A DNA stretch of 64,000 nt from Timema cristinae (GCA_039000515.1 JBCFYV010011164.1:38946363-39010362), one strand, 5' to 3'; positions 11,693-23,793 are shown, numbered from the stretch's first letter. Program-made: numbers and translations. The notes: generated from the sequence alone by a model not told the origin.

Positions 11693-12429
11693 TATAATAG
11701 CCACGCTATTTAATCCATCAAGTAAAAATTGCAAGTATCCACCTCAGTGGTCAAATGGTCCAAGACCAGGATGACAAACCTCGTCTCCAACCACCACAAG
11801 TGGTGAATCGTCCATAAAAGTGTGACGAATTGGTGATAAAAGTGTGAAGAATTGAGTTTGCCAGTTCTCGCAGTAAAATAAACCTTTTTTGAAGGGAAAT
11901 GCTGGCTGTAATATGATTTTTCCTGCATATCGATGGAGGCATTTTACTGTTTGAATAAGTCATTAACGTAGCACTGCCTTCTAATATTCTCCTCCACCCT
12001 CTTTCTCAACACCAGGTTTAATCTCAGTTTACAGTTTGAGTCTATACTAGGGATGGGATGGATGGTTCTCTACGATGGGATTTTTCAAGTCAAAACACAA
12101 ATCTAGTTTTTTTTTTATTTGGTTGGGGAACTTATAAGTGCATTGTTCATTGATCATAGATATTCACTCAATATTTCTGCAAATTGGCGGAAAAAAGGAT
12201 TGTAAATTTAGAATTAAATTGTCCTACATTTTCAACTGCCTCTGAGGCAGTTGTAGTAGAGCATTGAAAGTGAACAAGTTTCGAATAAACTTGTTTGAAT
12301 AGTGTATGGTGTTTTGATTAATCGATTGAGTAACATAAGTTTTATATTTTTAAATGGTGTAGTGATTTACACTTCTAATTTGCCACAAATGTGGCCACAA
12401 TGAAATATATGTGGCCCACCTCTGGTTTA
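11693..12429. other. Spacer
   Basis: No gene recognised. Short overlapping minus-strand open frames at 11710-11963 lack any family signature. Confidence 0.4.
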
Positions 12430-12625
12430 AAGTTTCACTCTCGCAACATTAGATGACGGGGAGGTTGGTGTTTGAATACCAGTAGGATGTACTGGGATTG
12501 TTTTTCCTAAATGGTTTTCCACTCTTTCTCAAAGCGAATTTGGGTACACATCATCTAAATTCAACCCTCTTCATCCTTAACACATTAGCGTAATCATAGA
12601 ATATAGTTAGAGATTTAACGTGTAA
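12430..12625 (+). repeat. SINE fragment
   Basis: 5'-truncated SINE: CTCGCAACATTAGATGACGG, TTTTTCCTAAATGGTTTTCC, AAATTCAACCCTCTTCATCC and CACATTAGCGTAATCA follow the family order. The terminal GGGTAGTAAGACG block is lost. Confidence 0.6.
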
Positions 12626-13047
12626 AATAACTCAGTGACCAAAAAATAGAGTGATAAGGGTCCATTCTTTGTCTGAGCATAATGCATATCTTATTCTTCA
12701 GAAGTTAAGGACAAATATTGATTTATAAGAGTCACACTGCATTTAATAACATTAAAACATTGCGTAATTCTTGCACAGACCTTCATTCTCCCTTTTGCTG
12801 CAGGGCGTCCATATTTATATAAAGAGATTACCGTGAATATTACTAATAGGAACATGCACAATATGGTTTTCACAAGGGAATTGTTCCAAGGAAAAATATG
12901 AGTGACTGTAAATTGGGTAAATCATATAATTGGTGTAGTTATAATATATTTTAGCTTTAACTTCACTAAACTATTATTATATTTATCACGAAAAATTTCA
13001 CATAGCTCTGACTACCCATACAAACTACCCACATTTTCTATATTAAT
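12626..13047. other. Spacer
   Basis: AT-rich; nothing recognised. Confidence 0.4.
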
Positions 13048-13305
13048 TGTGACCCGCCTCTGTGGCGTAGTTGGCTAACGCACTAGTCGTGTTATGCTCG
13101 ACTGCTGAGGATGGGGAGATCGAGTTTCGAATCTCGGTCGGGTGAACCGGGGTGGTTTATCCTAAATGGTTTTCCACTCTCCATCCACGCAAATGTGTGG
13201 TCACTTCCTCTAATTCAACCCTCCCAATTCCTAATCCATTAGTGTAATTAGTACTTAAAGCGTATAACCCGAACGGGTAGTAAGACGTGGTGATAAAAAA
13301 AATTA
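13048..13305 (+). repeat. Full-length tRNA-derived SINE, head type A
   Basis: Second complete type A copy: GTGGCGTAGTTGGCTAACGC (A box), GTTTCGAATCTCGG (B box, one change from consensus), TGGTTTTCCACTCTCC, then AACCCGAACGGGTAGTAAGA and a short A-rich tail. It aligns with 849-1115 throughout. Confidence 0.85.
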
Positions 13306-14029
13306 AATACATTAATTGTGTAGGGATGTTAAAGGTATGACTTAAGGACATTGTGGTTTCATTTGGTGGGTGGAAGAGTGATACATTATTTAAGAAAACT
13401 ACCTTAAGTACACCCAATGAAACTTAAAATATGACCTAGTCACAACAAACCAGACTACACGATTTTGAAATTTATTTATTCTGCACCACCATCATTGCGG
13501 AAATAATATTAAATAAATATAGCACCTCCGATTATTGCTACTTAAGTTTTTACAAAATTGTTTATTATCTATTTATTCATATGAACAAAATTATTTCCTG
13601 GCGTGACCATATAATTTCTAATATATTAGTGATCTATTGGGCTAAATACTAGAATCATTCATAGATTGATATTGGAAAATTGATCTTCAAAGCTAATATA
13701 ATTTGAAAACCTGAAAATATGAAGGTAAATTGGTTTAATTATTTCAGAAACATTTTTAATACTAACTTTGAATCTGAATATATAATAATATAATTGACTT
13801 TATTTATTATTTTCTACGTGTAAAAATTAGGAAAGGTCTTGATATTTTATACAAATATTTTAAAGTGATCAGCGTACCTTCTCGAATTAAAATAAACCTT
13901 TACTAATTTAATAACAAATGATTAGAAAATCTCTGGCATTGCCCTAGAGTAAAATATTTATAAAACAGCATCCACTTTAATCTGACCTGGATTAATACTG
14001 AACGTTAGCAAAGGATAGCTCTTGTTAGT
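13306..14029. other. Spacer with a possible inverted SINE scrap
   Basis: 13317-13440 (GGGATGTTAAAGGTATGAC, AAGTACACCCAATGAAAC) may be a diverged inverted SINE body placed tail-to-tail with the previous copy. The rest is featureless AT-rich DNA. Confidence 0.35.
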
Positions 14030-14205
14030 ATGCTTTGATAATGAGGAGTCCAGCATTGAAATCCCTCAATGATTGACTGATGTTTATTTATAAAATGGTT
14101 TACCACCCTCCTTCCAATCAAATACCACCATTCTTGTCCCTACCCAGGTATCCAGGTGTCCTTGTATATACCTTGGACAGATAGTAATACTTGACGTAAT
14201 TTTTA
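14030..14205 (+). repeat. Diverged SINE body
   Basis: AAAATGGTTTACCACCCTCC, a TGTCCCTACCCAGG stretch and CCTTGGACAGATAGTAATAC follow SINE order with many substitutions. Confidence 0.4.
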
Positions 14206-14789
14206 TTTTCAAGGCAATTTAATAAAGGTATTTTTTTAGATTAATCTACAAAAGACAAGGTAGATATTTAAATAGCTTATTTTACGTCTTAGTATACCAT
14301 CGATTTGTTACAAACGGACACGTGAAGCCGCTTTAACAGAATACAAACAAAAATTTTATTCTGTCAGTTTATTTATTAGAGCTATTTAACGTGCACTTTT
14401 TGAATCGAATATTTATATCATTACACAACTTATAAACTAACTTATATCTACCACAAACACAACATCTAGTCCTCAGCTGTTAATTCATCACTGTGAAAGA
14501 GGAAACCCACATTTCCCTAATAATAAATTGTTCAGCCATGTAAAGAATTGAACCCGGAACATCAATAGACAGACACGTTATCAACTGAGATAAGGTTTCG
14601 TTAGTTTTTTCAGTCAAAATTAATAATATTTTTCAATATTATTACAGTGATTTTATAGGTATTAAAATATCTTTAAAAAATGACCGTTGTGGTTCATATG
14701 AATTGACGTATGAATAGTTGATTTTTTGTCACTCTTTTTGGTTTTATACATATGAAGTAATTAAGCTAACTTTTGTATAGCTGTCAAAG
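14206..14789. other. Spacer
   Basis: AT-rich; nothing recognised. Confidence 0.35.
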
Positions 14790-14970
14790 GTTGAATTTAT
14801 AATAACTGTACCCACATTTACGTGGAGGAGGAGTGTAAAAAAAAAAAAGGGAAAACGCCATCGTAGACACAACCAGGATTCGATCCTTGATCACCCAACC
14901 TCGAGCGTTCAGTTTATCGTGAGAGTGACGCCTTGGATAATTTTAGCACCGCAATGGTTTTTGTTAATGA
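14790..14970 (-). repeat. SINE fragment, inverted
   Basis: CTGTACCCACATTTACGTGG, CAACCAGGATTCGATCCTTG, TCGTGAGAGTGACGCCTTGG and TTTTAGCACCGCAATGG give the inverse SINE order, including a B-box remnant. Confidence 0.55.
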
Positions 14971-15084
14971 AGATATAAAAACTAACCTTATTATTTGTCA
15001 GATGTTCATAAGTTAGACAATTGGGTTGTATCTATCCAATTATATGCATTTCACTACTAAAACAAAGTAGGGATGAATACGGTA

Positions 15085-15335
15085 TAGCCAGCTTTAGTGG
15101 CCGCATGATCTAAGGCATCATTCTCATGTTAGACTAGACTCCCGATGACAGGAAGATAACGGTTTAAATTCTGGTCGGTGTACTAAGGTTTTTATCCCAA
15201 ATTGGTCCCCCACTCTTCCTCATTCCATGTAAATTTGTATACACTTCCTCTAAATTCAACCTTCCTCATACTTAGATCATTAGCGTAATTAGTACAAATG
15301 CGTATTTCTTGAACATATAGTAAGACAGTGATGTT
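15085..15335 (+). repeat. Full-length SINE, head type C
   Basis: The head differs from type A: TTTAGTGGCCGCATGATCTA and GGCATCATTCTCATGTTAGA, with a degraded B box (GGTTTAAATTCTGG). The body (CACTTCCTCTAAATTCAACC, CATTAGCGTAATTAGTAC) and tail (TATAGTAAGACAGTG) are those of the type A SINE. The same head starts the split SINE at 33738. Confidence 0.65.
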
Positions 15336-15344
15336 ATAGTAAAA

Positions 15345-15495
15345 TAATTCAAAGTAACTCGACTTGAATTTATGTGGAGGAAGAGTGGTAAACAGTTAGG
15401 AAAAAACCAATCTTTTAACAACAACAACCTAGAATTTGAAGCCTGTCCTCCCGTCACCATAAAAATGAACTATACGAGCGTGTCATCCATCCAGC
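15345..15495 (-). repeat. SINE fragment, inverted
   Basis: GAATTTATGTGGAGGAAGAG, then AACAACAACCTAGAATTTGA and CCTGTCCTCCCGTCACC are inverse SINE blocks. It forms another tail-to-tail pair with the copy at 15085-15335. Confidence 0.5.
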
Positions 15496-16045
15496 GTGCC
15501 CATCAATGCGTGCTTCAAGTCTATTTTGTTAATTAAATAGTGGGTACGAGTCCCTGTCACGCTCAATAAATACGCAATTTAGCAAATAGCTCTCTGTCTC
15601 CATATCGCTCTCTCTTAAGAAGTAATGGTTTCTTTTAATTCTTCCTCTATCTCTGAGAACTCTTCCACACATCAAAGAGCAGGCTGACGATTCGTCCTGG
15701 CTTCAAACACGTCTGACCTCTTTGGGACTTCCATGTTTCCCCTCTCTCATCGTCATATTGGGGAATATGGAAGTCCATCTGTTGTAATTCTCAATCACTT
15801 TAATATCTCGTTCTTCTTTCTGTATGAAATAAATACTACGTTCAATTGGTAAATATGTATTTAGTCTTAAAGCCATCCCATGCTATAACTATTTCCTGAA
15901 CTTTCAAGAACATAGTTTATTTCACCCAAAAGTAATTCGAATCCTCTTTATTAATAATTTAGGCTTTTTTCATCACTGGAGTTAAATTTTAATTCTGATG
16001 TTTTTATTGGAATATAACCTCACGCATGAAAAGGAGATGGATTCG
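15496..16045. other. Spacer, partly less AT-rich
   Basis: 15590-15790 has a more balanced base composition and CT-rich runs but no recognisable gene. Confidence 0.35.
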
Positions 16046-18449
16046 TTAACCCTTTGAAGCACACATTAAGGATTTAATTTATTTTTAATTTTTTACAATG
16101 AAAACTTATTTCTAAATACATTTAAAATTTAATTTGAGCAAAAATAATTTTTCATTAATATTGAGTGTTGCTAAAAAATGGTGGTCATTCAGTGAAACCA
16201 CTATGCAACTAAGCTTCACTATATGTTTACATGGTGTGGTATGCTTCAAAGAAATTTTTAGCTTCATTGAGACACAATGCCACTTCGCATGTCTTACAAG
16301 ACCATTTACTTCGGTGTGGCTGTAACTTCGTGCTGCAGTGGGCACAACGTCTGCTTGAACTCCTTACAGGTAAATGAGCCACCTTGTCAAATCTTTTTTC
16401 AAGAGGTACTTGAGGCTTGAAATAGCTCACTGGCTTTGGAATTGGTTTTCTTCCTCTAGGTGAAGATTGTGTTGCACCAATCAAACCATCTACTACAGAA
16501 ATACGAAATTTCTTTAGTGATAAATGGGTGCCCTCACTTTGGAGTGCATAAATGACAAAGCCATTTGTCAGTGCAACATCCACAAAGTGCCAAAATATAC
16601 GGTGCCACCACTTGCGGCATTTCCGGCTTATTTCGTATAGGGATTTCAACATATCAGCTTTATCCACATAGCCCATGTGCTGATTGTAATCTTTCACTAG
16701 TTGTGGACAGGTTACTATTTGTATTGTTCCATCTTTGTTTTTTCTCTTGGCTTCAGAAATAAGCGAAGGATTGTGGAAATTGGACAAAAATGTAATACAT
16801 TTGTTGTCTTTCCACTTTAGCCAAGCAACTCCTGTAAATGAGGTGCGAAACTCACTATCACCTTTCTTCATGTTCTTTTCTATCTTTTGTTCTTTTGGCA
16901 AGCCAGTTCTCACATTCCTTACTGTTCCGCATGCATATATCGCTTGGTTCTTTAGTGAAATCATTAGATCAACACTTGTAAAATAATTGTCGAAATAAAC
17001 ATGATGACCCAACCCAACAAGTTCAAGAGTAAGGTCTTTGACAACTCGGGCACCTAATAGCTTCTCAATATTGCCTTCAACCTTACCTGTGTATATTTGA
17101 AACTGACAGACAAACCCCGACTCATCCGCACGCACCCAAACCTTGTAGCCTCGTTTTATTGGCTTGTTGGGCATAAATTGTCTGAAAGAACTCCTTCCTT
17201 TAAATTTGATCATACTTTCATCGATGGACTGATGTTTCCCTGGTTTGAAGCAGGTTTTGAAAGTCTCTGAAAGTGTATCAAGCATTGGTCTTAGTTTGTA
17301 GAGCTTATCAAAAGCATTGTCGTCTCTTTTTGGCTGCAATACATTGTTGTTTACATGTAAATGCGTCAACAACCAACCAAAACGATTCACTGGCATTAGG
17401 GGAGAGATAAATGAATCCCTAAGCTGAGGGTAAGATGGTCCCTGTAGGAGGGTAAACGTTTTATCCCCATCATAATGTTTATTGCTATGAAAATCTTCAT
17501 TTCTTCTTCAGTTACAGGGACGAATGGTTTCCCCAACTGTGTAGCATAAAGGTTAGTTTGAAAAACTAAATGTTCAATAAAAGAATCTGGAAATAAACAC
17601 AAAAAAGTATCGACAGGAGATTCTGTACTTGTTGGTACATTAGGGCCAAAGTCATTTGTAAAATTTTGAATGTTCCACCGCCTTATTTTGTTTTCCCACA
17701 CACCATCTAATTTTTTAAATCGCTCACTAAGGGGTTCATCATCATCATCATCATCTGTATTACAATCTTCCTGATTTATATCAGAATAATTTAGGACATT
17801 ATTGTTATTATTGAAACCGTTATCTTCCTGTATAAAAACAATTGATCTGTCCTCACTTTCCTGTAAGCAATCTTCTAAATCCGAATCACATTCTCCATCA
17901 GAATCACACTGTCCATCAATAGAGTCAGTATCACTAGGCACTTCTATTAGCAAACGTTCAACATCTTCCTCTTTGAGTGATACGTTTAGCAATAATTTTC
18001 TTTTATTTATAGACATGACGACACTGAAATGAGTAAAATATACACATGACCTTACTTGCACAGTGGTAGCAATTTGAAACCACCTAGTAATTAGGTTATT
18101 AAAATTAATATATTTAGATAAATTTAATTATGAATGTAAATAATTATAAAGCAAAAAACAATAGTATTAAATAATGATTTGAATACTTACATAGTTATAT
18201 ATTTATTCCTTGAAAAATATAACAAAACCAATTAGAATAAACGTGTCACTTCAATAACAAAAACAAAATACATACTATATTGGAGGCATGAATACCAACA
18301 AAAATTACTAATAATAAATTTTTACAAGAATAAAACTAGCAAATAAATTCAGATAGATGATTCATAAGTGCTGCCAACAGTTAAATGTGTCTCAAATAAT
18401 TAAATAAAAGGTGGTTACCAAGTGAAACCACTATGCTTCAAAGGGTTAA
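16046..18449. mobile_element. Complete piggyBac-family DNA transposon with TTAA duplications
   Basis: The element spans 16050-18445 (2396 bp) and is flanked by TTAA at 16046-16049 and 18446-18449. Its ends form an inverted repeat: CCCTTTGAAGCACA at the left and, read inward, CCCTTTGAAGCATA at the right. Subterminal repeats are present: GTGAAACCACTATGC occurs at about 16193-16207 and 18423-18437 in the same orientation, and TATGCTTCAAAG recurs at about 16239-16250 near the left end. One transposase gene lies inside on the minus strand. The TTAA duplication and CCC-start ends are diagnostic of the family. Confidence 0.95.
16227..18016 (-). pseudogene. piggyBac transposase, single frameshift
   Basis: Encodes a DDD transposase of about 590 residues, the usual size. 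I take the ATG at 18016 (MSINKRK) as start. The N-terminal part is acidic (a run of seven Asp), then the domain begins at ERFKKLDGVWENKIRRW. The 389-residue C-terminal piece (17396-16227) carries the three catalytic Asp: SIDESMIKFKGR (D59 of that piece), YFDNYFTS (D136) and GYVDKADML (D245). A Cys-rich domain ends it (CAHC ... CKTCEVALC), as in piggyBac proteins. The frame breaks near 17430-17445: after GIKRLPSYRDH the matching sequence resumes in another frame as PQLRDSFISPLM. Otherwise there are no stops, so inactivation looks recent. Confidence 0.9.
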
Positions 18450-19032
18450 GTATGGTTTTCTAAGTCGTGTGAAGCTAAGGGTTCCCCCTGCCAGGTATAA
18501 TTAGGTGTTGTTTTCCTACACGGTTCATAAATCTTCCTATACATAAATCTAAGCACATTTGCACCAAGATATACATTTTGTTCCTACAACATTAAAGTAA
18601 TCAATTGGAGATACCTTGGCTATGTAATAATAAATGAGGCGTGTCTGGGTTACTTAAATCTGTAGCTCATTTTGCTGTTTGCTTAACCAGTGCTAATGTA
18701 CCGTTGTCCAGGGTAAGTCCTACCGTACTAATCGTACATCCTTTCCGTGGAGGCTCTTTCCATGTGTTGATAAAATGAAACGATGAGAGTAGTAAATATG
18801 ACAAGGTATAGCAAAGAAGATCTTAACCTAGCTTATGCATAATTAACCAAACCATTGTGTCCATGGGAATTATTAATTTTCAAGAAAAATTCTTCTGTAC
18901 TAGTTCGAAATCAAACCAGAGACCACTAGGTTAACAGCCAGGGGTTCTGAGCACTATACCATGAGACTGGTGGATAGGTAGTTAGACGTGGTGCAAAATA
19001 AAAATATAATTGGAACACATCATAAAATGTGA
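18450..19032. repeat. Spacer with diverged SINE scraps
   Basis: 18450-18640 has weak SINE order (GTTGTTTTCCTACACGG, TCCTACAACATTAAAGTAAT). 18900-18990 has inverse-type blocks (AGTTCGAAATCAAACCAGAG) and ends AGTTAGACGTGGTGC. No gene. Confidence 0.35.
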
Positions 19033-20135
19033 TAGTTTTAGTGGTTTGGGTGCTAGTTTATTAGTCATGTGTTGATATTACTGTTTTAGTGGTTTGGGTG
19101 CTAGTTTATTAGTCATGTGTTGATATTACTGTTTTAGTGGTTTGGGTGCTAGTTTATTAGTCATGTGTTGATATTACTGTTTTAGTGGTTTGGGTGCTAG
19201 TTTATTAGTCATGTGTTGATATTACTGTTTTAGTGGTTTGGGTGCTAGTTTATTAGTCATGTGTTGATATTACTGTTTTAGTGGTTTGGGTGCTAGTTTA
19301 TTAGTCATGTGTTGATATTACTGTTTTAGTGGTTTGGGTGCTAGTTTATTAGTCATGTGTTGATATTACTGTTTTAGTGGTTTGGATGCTAGTTTATTAG
19401 TCATGTGTTGATATTACTGTTTTAGTGGTTTGGGTGCTAGTTTATTAGTCATGTGTTGATATTACTGTTTTAGTGGTTTGGGTGCTAATTTATTAGTCAT
19501 GTGTTGATATTACTGTTTTAGTGGTTTGGGTGCTAGTTTATTAGTCATGTGTTGATATTACTGTTTTAGTGGTTTGGGTGCTAGTTTATTAGTCATGTGT
19601 TGATATTACTGTTTTAGTGGTTTGGGTGCTAGTTTATTAGTCATGTGTTGATATTACTGTTTTAGTGGTTTGGGTGCTAGTTTATTAGTCATGTGTTGAT
19701 ATTACTGTTTTAGTGGTTTGGGTGCTAGTTTATTAGTCATGTGTTGATATTACTGTTTTAGTGGTTTGGGTGCTAGTTTATTAGTCATGTGTGATATTAC
19801 TGTTTTAATGGTTTGGGTGCTAGTTTATTAGTCATGTGTTGATATTACTGTTTTAGTGGTTTGGGTGCTAATTTATTAGTCATGTGTTGATATTACTGTT
19901 TTAGTGGTTTGGGTGCTAATTTATTAGTCATGTGTTGATATTACTGTTTTAGTGTTTGGGTGCTATTTATTAGTCATGTGTTGATATTACTGTTTTAGTG
20001 GTTTGGGTGCTAGTTTATTAGTCATGTGTTGATATTACTGTTTTAGTGGTTTGGGTGCTAATTTATTAGTCATGTGTTGATATTACTGTTTTAGTGGTTT
20101 GGGTGCTAATTTATTAGTCATGTGTTGATATTACT
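19033..20135 (+). repeat. 48-bp minisatellite, about 23 copies
   Basis: A head-to-tail array whose unit contains GTGGTTTGGGTGCTAGTTTA and TTAGTCATGTGTTGATATTA. Copies are nearly identical; variants include GGATGCT near 19384, GCTAATTTA in several later copies, a one-base deletion near 19791 and a shortened unit near 19950. The unit has stops in every frame of both strands, so it does not code for protein. Variants concentrate in the distal third, as expected if the centre was homogenised more recently. Confidence 0.96.
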
Positions 20136-21605
20136 TTTTATTTTGTGCTATATGTTCACTTACTTGTCCCTTTCAATCTTAATGGAAAACAGATTCAATT
20201 GTATGGTGTTTATCTATCAATATCTGGTATACTCTTTCAAGTCTGAATCTCTAATATCTTTGATCCATGGTCCACCTCAGCACATTTCCCTTACATTTTT
20301 TCGCTCTGTCCATTTCATTTAAAAAAAAAAAGAAAAAAACTGTAGCGTATGTCATCACGTCAGCCGCTTACCCATCGTAACTCGTTTATCTCTTTAGGAG
20401 TCTTCAGATTTTTCATTTTGAAACAGCAAACGGAAGAGAACAGAAGGAGGCGGTGAGGTGGTTTGCGGGAGGAATGATATGAGTCGTACGTTGTCCAGGA
20501 CAGGCAAATCTGGAGTCTTGGAATTCTCTACTCTAGATGACAGCCCCATGCATCTTTGCCTTTACAGCTCTCTCTACTACGTTCAGGCCTAACAATATGC
20601 TAAGGATGAAATAAAAAAAAAAGTAGAGAGACTACAATATGTCTGATATGAAATATTAGGCTTTGTATCATGTGCATCCGTAATGGTAGTCATTTGTATA
20701 GGTATATATGAGTCACATTTTATTTTAGAGTGTGCAATTTTTCAATATCACATGGAATATGCTGAAACACTGGAATGCTCAAAAGTACCAATCGAATAAG
20801 ACAACGCTGAAATATAGAATTTTATTTATATCTAGTATAACACTTCATTTTTACTGTGTACTTAATTTTATTTCTCTTCCAATAATATTCATAATATATG
20901 TCGTATTATTATTCAGGTTTATATTAACTAATAATATTGCATAAATTGTATTATTATTTATGTATTTATAATGTACTATTAGACACATATATTTTATCAA
21001 CATATGCACATATTAGTTTTACCAAAACCTAGCGTCTAGATATTTAATAATTAATTGGATAGCAAGACGAACATTTATATCAATAATAAATACTTAATAT
21101 TTAAACAAGGAATAGATCCAGTGTATTCTAGAATTATTTTTGACCATTCTAGAAACTTACCTATAAGAGAGGAAAATATTTTTATCCAAACATACATACA
21201 AATGGGTAATACTAAAAATAATCCTACTATTGCGAACCTAATAATTTGTCAAAATTGATCAACATTGTATTCAGTAAATTAGTTTTAAAAATATTTTAAT
21301 AATACACAACATTAATTTATTAACCTCCCCAATCCCCTCCCCTATTTTTCAGAGAATAAAATCGAAAAATAAAATATATTCGATGTTAGTTGAGCCGATT
21401 TGACTCTTGGTTGGAGAAGCTAGAGCTAAGACTTAACGAATAAAATTCTGAATGTGATTTTATATTTTAATACAATTTCTCAAAGTAAGTTCTTGTACAG
21501 TCCCTTAGAATAATCCTAAATATTATTTTCTTTTAGACTAGATAAAACTCTAGAAATTCAAAAAATTCAAAGCTAAGGTGGTCATTTTTGACAAATGTAT
21601 TTTTT
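20136..21605. other. Spacer, no gene recognised
   Basis: 20340-20620 is less AT-rich than its surroundings but has no recognisable coding content. 20700-21560 is very AT-rich with short open frames only. Confidence 0.4.
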
Positions 21606-21609
21606 ATAA

Positions 21610-22911
21610 TGTAACCCCCCCTTCATATGATATGGTAGGTTCATATTACAACAAATAAAAGGTAGGTTAGTTACAAGAGAGTTTATTTTATTCAACAAAC
21701 AACTCGCAGACATACAAGAGCGAGGCACTCTAGGAAAGTCGAGTGACTGGCCGATAAGGGCCGAAATAAACAATAAATAAAGGGGCAAGACCCCAAGTCG
21801 TTAAGAGAAAACAGAACAATTAATACCAACGTAGTCATAATTAAATTGACCCTCGCAGAAGGCGACTAACCTAGCAAGAAAGTTAAATACAAGTAATATA
21901 TATATATGTCTACATGACCTGGCGATGGTAACACTACATTGACATAAGTATGAAGTTTATAATAGACTGCCATTATAAGGCGCAACAGAGAAAATGATTA
22001 ACCTAAACCTAACCTGTTACAATAGTTCCTAATCAAATTAGTTCAATCTAAATATTATTATTATAATGACCAATGTGCTGGGTGCACGGGCTCGCGCCCC
22101 CCGAGTTGAATAACAATTTAAAAAAATTTACAATCGTAACAAACCTTTAACCTTTAGCAACCAGAATAATTATTTTAAGTAAGTTACACGTTAACCACAA
22201 ATTATTAGCGCCCCAAGATGGCGACAAGCTAAAGTTCCATTAGCGCCCTAAGATGGCGCCATGCCAAAGTTCCAACCCGTCCGTGAGGCGGACACAACGT
22301 TAAGTACCAAGAAAAAGCTAGAGCATAAACCATAATGGCTGACAGGCAATTCCTGCAGTCTCAGAGAAATATAGCAATTAATAATCATGAATTATATTTA
22401 AAGTCGAAACTTAAATTTTGAACAATTTAACCCAAACATAATTTAGAATACGTCGAACAGCAACCTACGTCTAAATCTAAGACAAGTGTCTCACCTAATC
22501 GAGTGCAGAGAAATGAGTGACATCACTACACAGTCCAGCCGTTATATACAGTACAAAGTCAATCACGTGTTCACAAACGGCGGGAAAACACTGGGTGAAG
22601 GGAGAGGGGTGTACGTTGCTTCGGGAGAAGTCTCGACGATTCTCGTGATAATTTCAAATCACGCGCCGGTGGATGAGTCTTGTTTCACTCGAGCACAACC
22701 GTCAGCGCATACGGGTTAGCGCATCTCGATGTTCTATTGTCCGAGTCTTGCTCTAATCGGGCCTCGAGCCACGGGTGGTCAGTAAGCCGCGTGATGTTGA
22801 GTGGAGTAGAGTGTGCGTGTTTCATGAAGTCGAGTTCCAGCCCAGTCAAAGGGGACCAGATCAGGTGAGCTAGATCGTCCAAGTTTGCATTATGTCTGTG
22901 ACAACGTCACA
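21610..22911 (-). repeat. 3' LTR of the gypsy element
   Basis: 1302 bp, TG...CA ended. In the element's sense it begins TGTGACGTTGTCACA, itself an inverted repeat, and ends GGGGGTTACA. It holds a TATA box (22542-22548), a polyadenylation signal AATAAA (21682-21687) and a tandem pair of 35-bp units (22204-22273). Open frames of 60-70 residues inside it are incidental. Confidence 0.95.
22542..22548 (-). promoter_or_regulatory. LTR TATA box
   Basis: TATATAA in the element's sense, with an Inr-like TCACTC about 30 nt downstream. The same site occurs in the 5' LTR at 29019-29025, where it would drive the genomic RNA. Position within the LTR implies a U3 of about 390 bp. Confidence 0.6.
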
Positions 22912-22922
22912 ATGTCCCCCCT
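22912..22922 (-). promoter_or_regulatory. Polypurine tract
   Basis: AAGGGGGACAT in the element's sense, directly before the 3' LTR. This is the expected place and composition for the RNase H-resistant primer of plus-strand DNA synthesis. Confidence 0.6.
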
Positions 22923-23793
22923 TGGACGGAGAAGAAGGACGTCCTTAGCCTTTGGTGAAGACACGGGGAGGCGCCTTCCCCGATGTTCACCGCTGACTAG
23001 AGGGTGGGTGGCGGCTCCGGTACCCTCCGAGGCCATGTTAGGTGGCCAGATGCAGGTTCGGGAGATGACGAATAACTGGACTCCGGGGGTAGACCTCTGC
23101 TTCATACGCTCACTCCAACACACCGTCATCCCGGGTTGACAGGGAGACAGCATATGCTCGTAAGGTGGCCCGCTTTAACCACCAGGGGAGCTTCATCGCC
23201 ACGCCCAGCTGGGCGATCATTGACTGCCGATGAGTGTACAGGAACAAAGGAGGGGAAGGAAAGGGCAGGGCAGAAAAGGGGGGGACGGAAGGCCGAATAG
23301 GTGAAGTCTCTGAGAACAAAAGTTTACACGTGAACATCACATCCAATTGTAAAGTTTATCAGTTAGCGCAGCCATCCTTGAAAGTTACTGTGGCAGTTTC
23401 GTAGCACTAACATTGTCTACCAGCACGAGTCACAGAGATACCCACAACTCTGTTTAGCGACGACTTTCCATGAATGAGGAAAGGTGGGTTTGCCGCTTCA
23501 CACGCACTTAGAGGTAGTCCGGTCGGCGGGGCGAACGTTCTGCACTATGTACTTTGGACCCGACACACGCTTTATTATAAACAGTCCAACACAAGTTTCT
23601 GCCCAAAGTCATACCTAGGCCCTACAGTACTACAAATTTATCCTAACACTACCAGGGGGTGGTACCCCATTCCTTATATAAATCATATATACAACAATAT
23701 AGAATACCTAAAATCATGCACTTAAGAACGCATAATTAAATCACAAAGGTACATATAAGCAAACAGACGACACACAGCACGGGGTCAATTGAC
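22923..23793 (-). other. gypsy 3' spacer, no env gene
   Basis: About 870 bp between the apparent end of pol and the polypurine tract. Its open frames (22890-23153, 23110-23346) have no signal peptide, transmembrane segment or Env-like feature. I regard it as 3' untranslated sequence. Confidence 0.55.

Noticed and set aside
22680..22882. Duplicated 62-77 residue frames in both LTRs
   Set aside because: They recur only because the LTRs are identical. The solo LTR version is disrupted and no family signature is present.
22890..23346. Possible env gene downstream of pol
   Set aside because: Frames are short, without signal peptide, membrane segment, cleavage site or glycosylation pattern.
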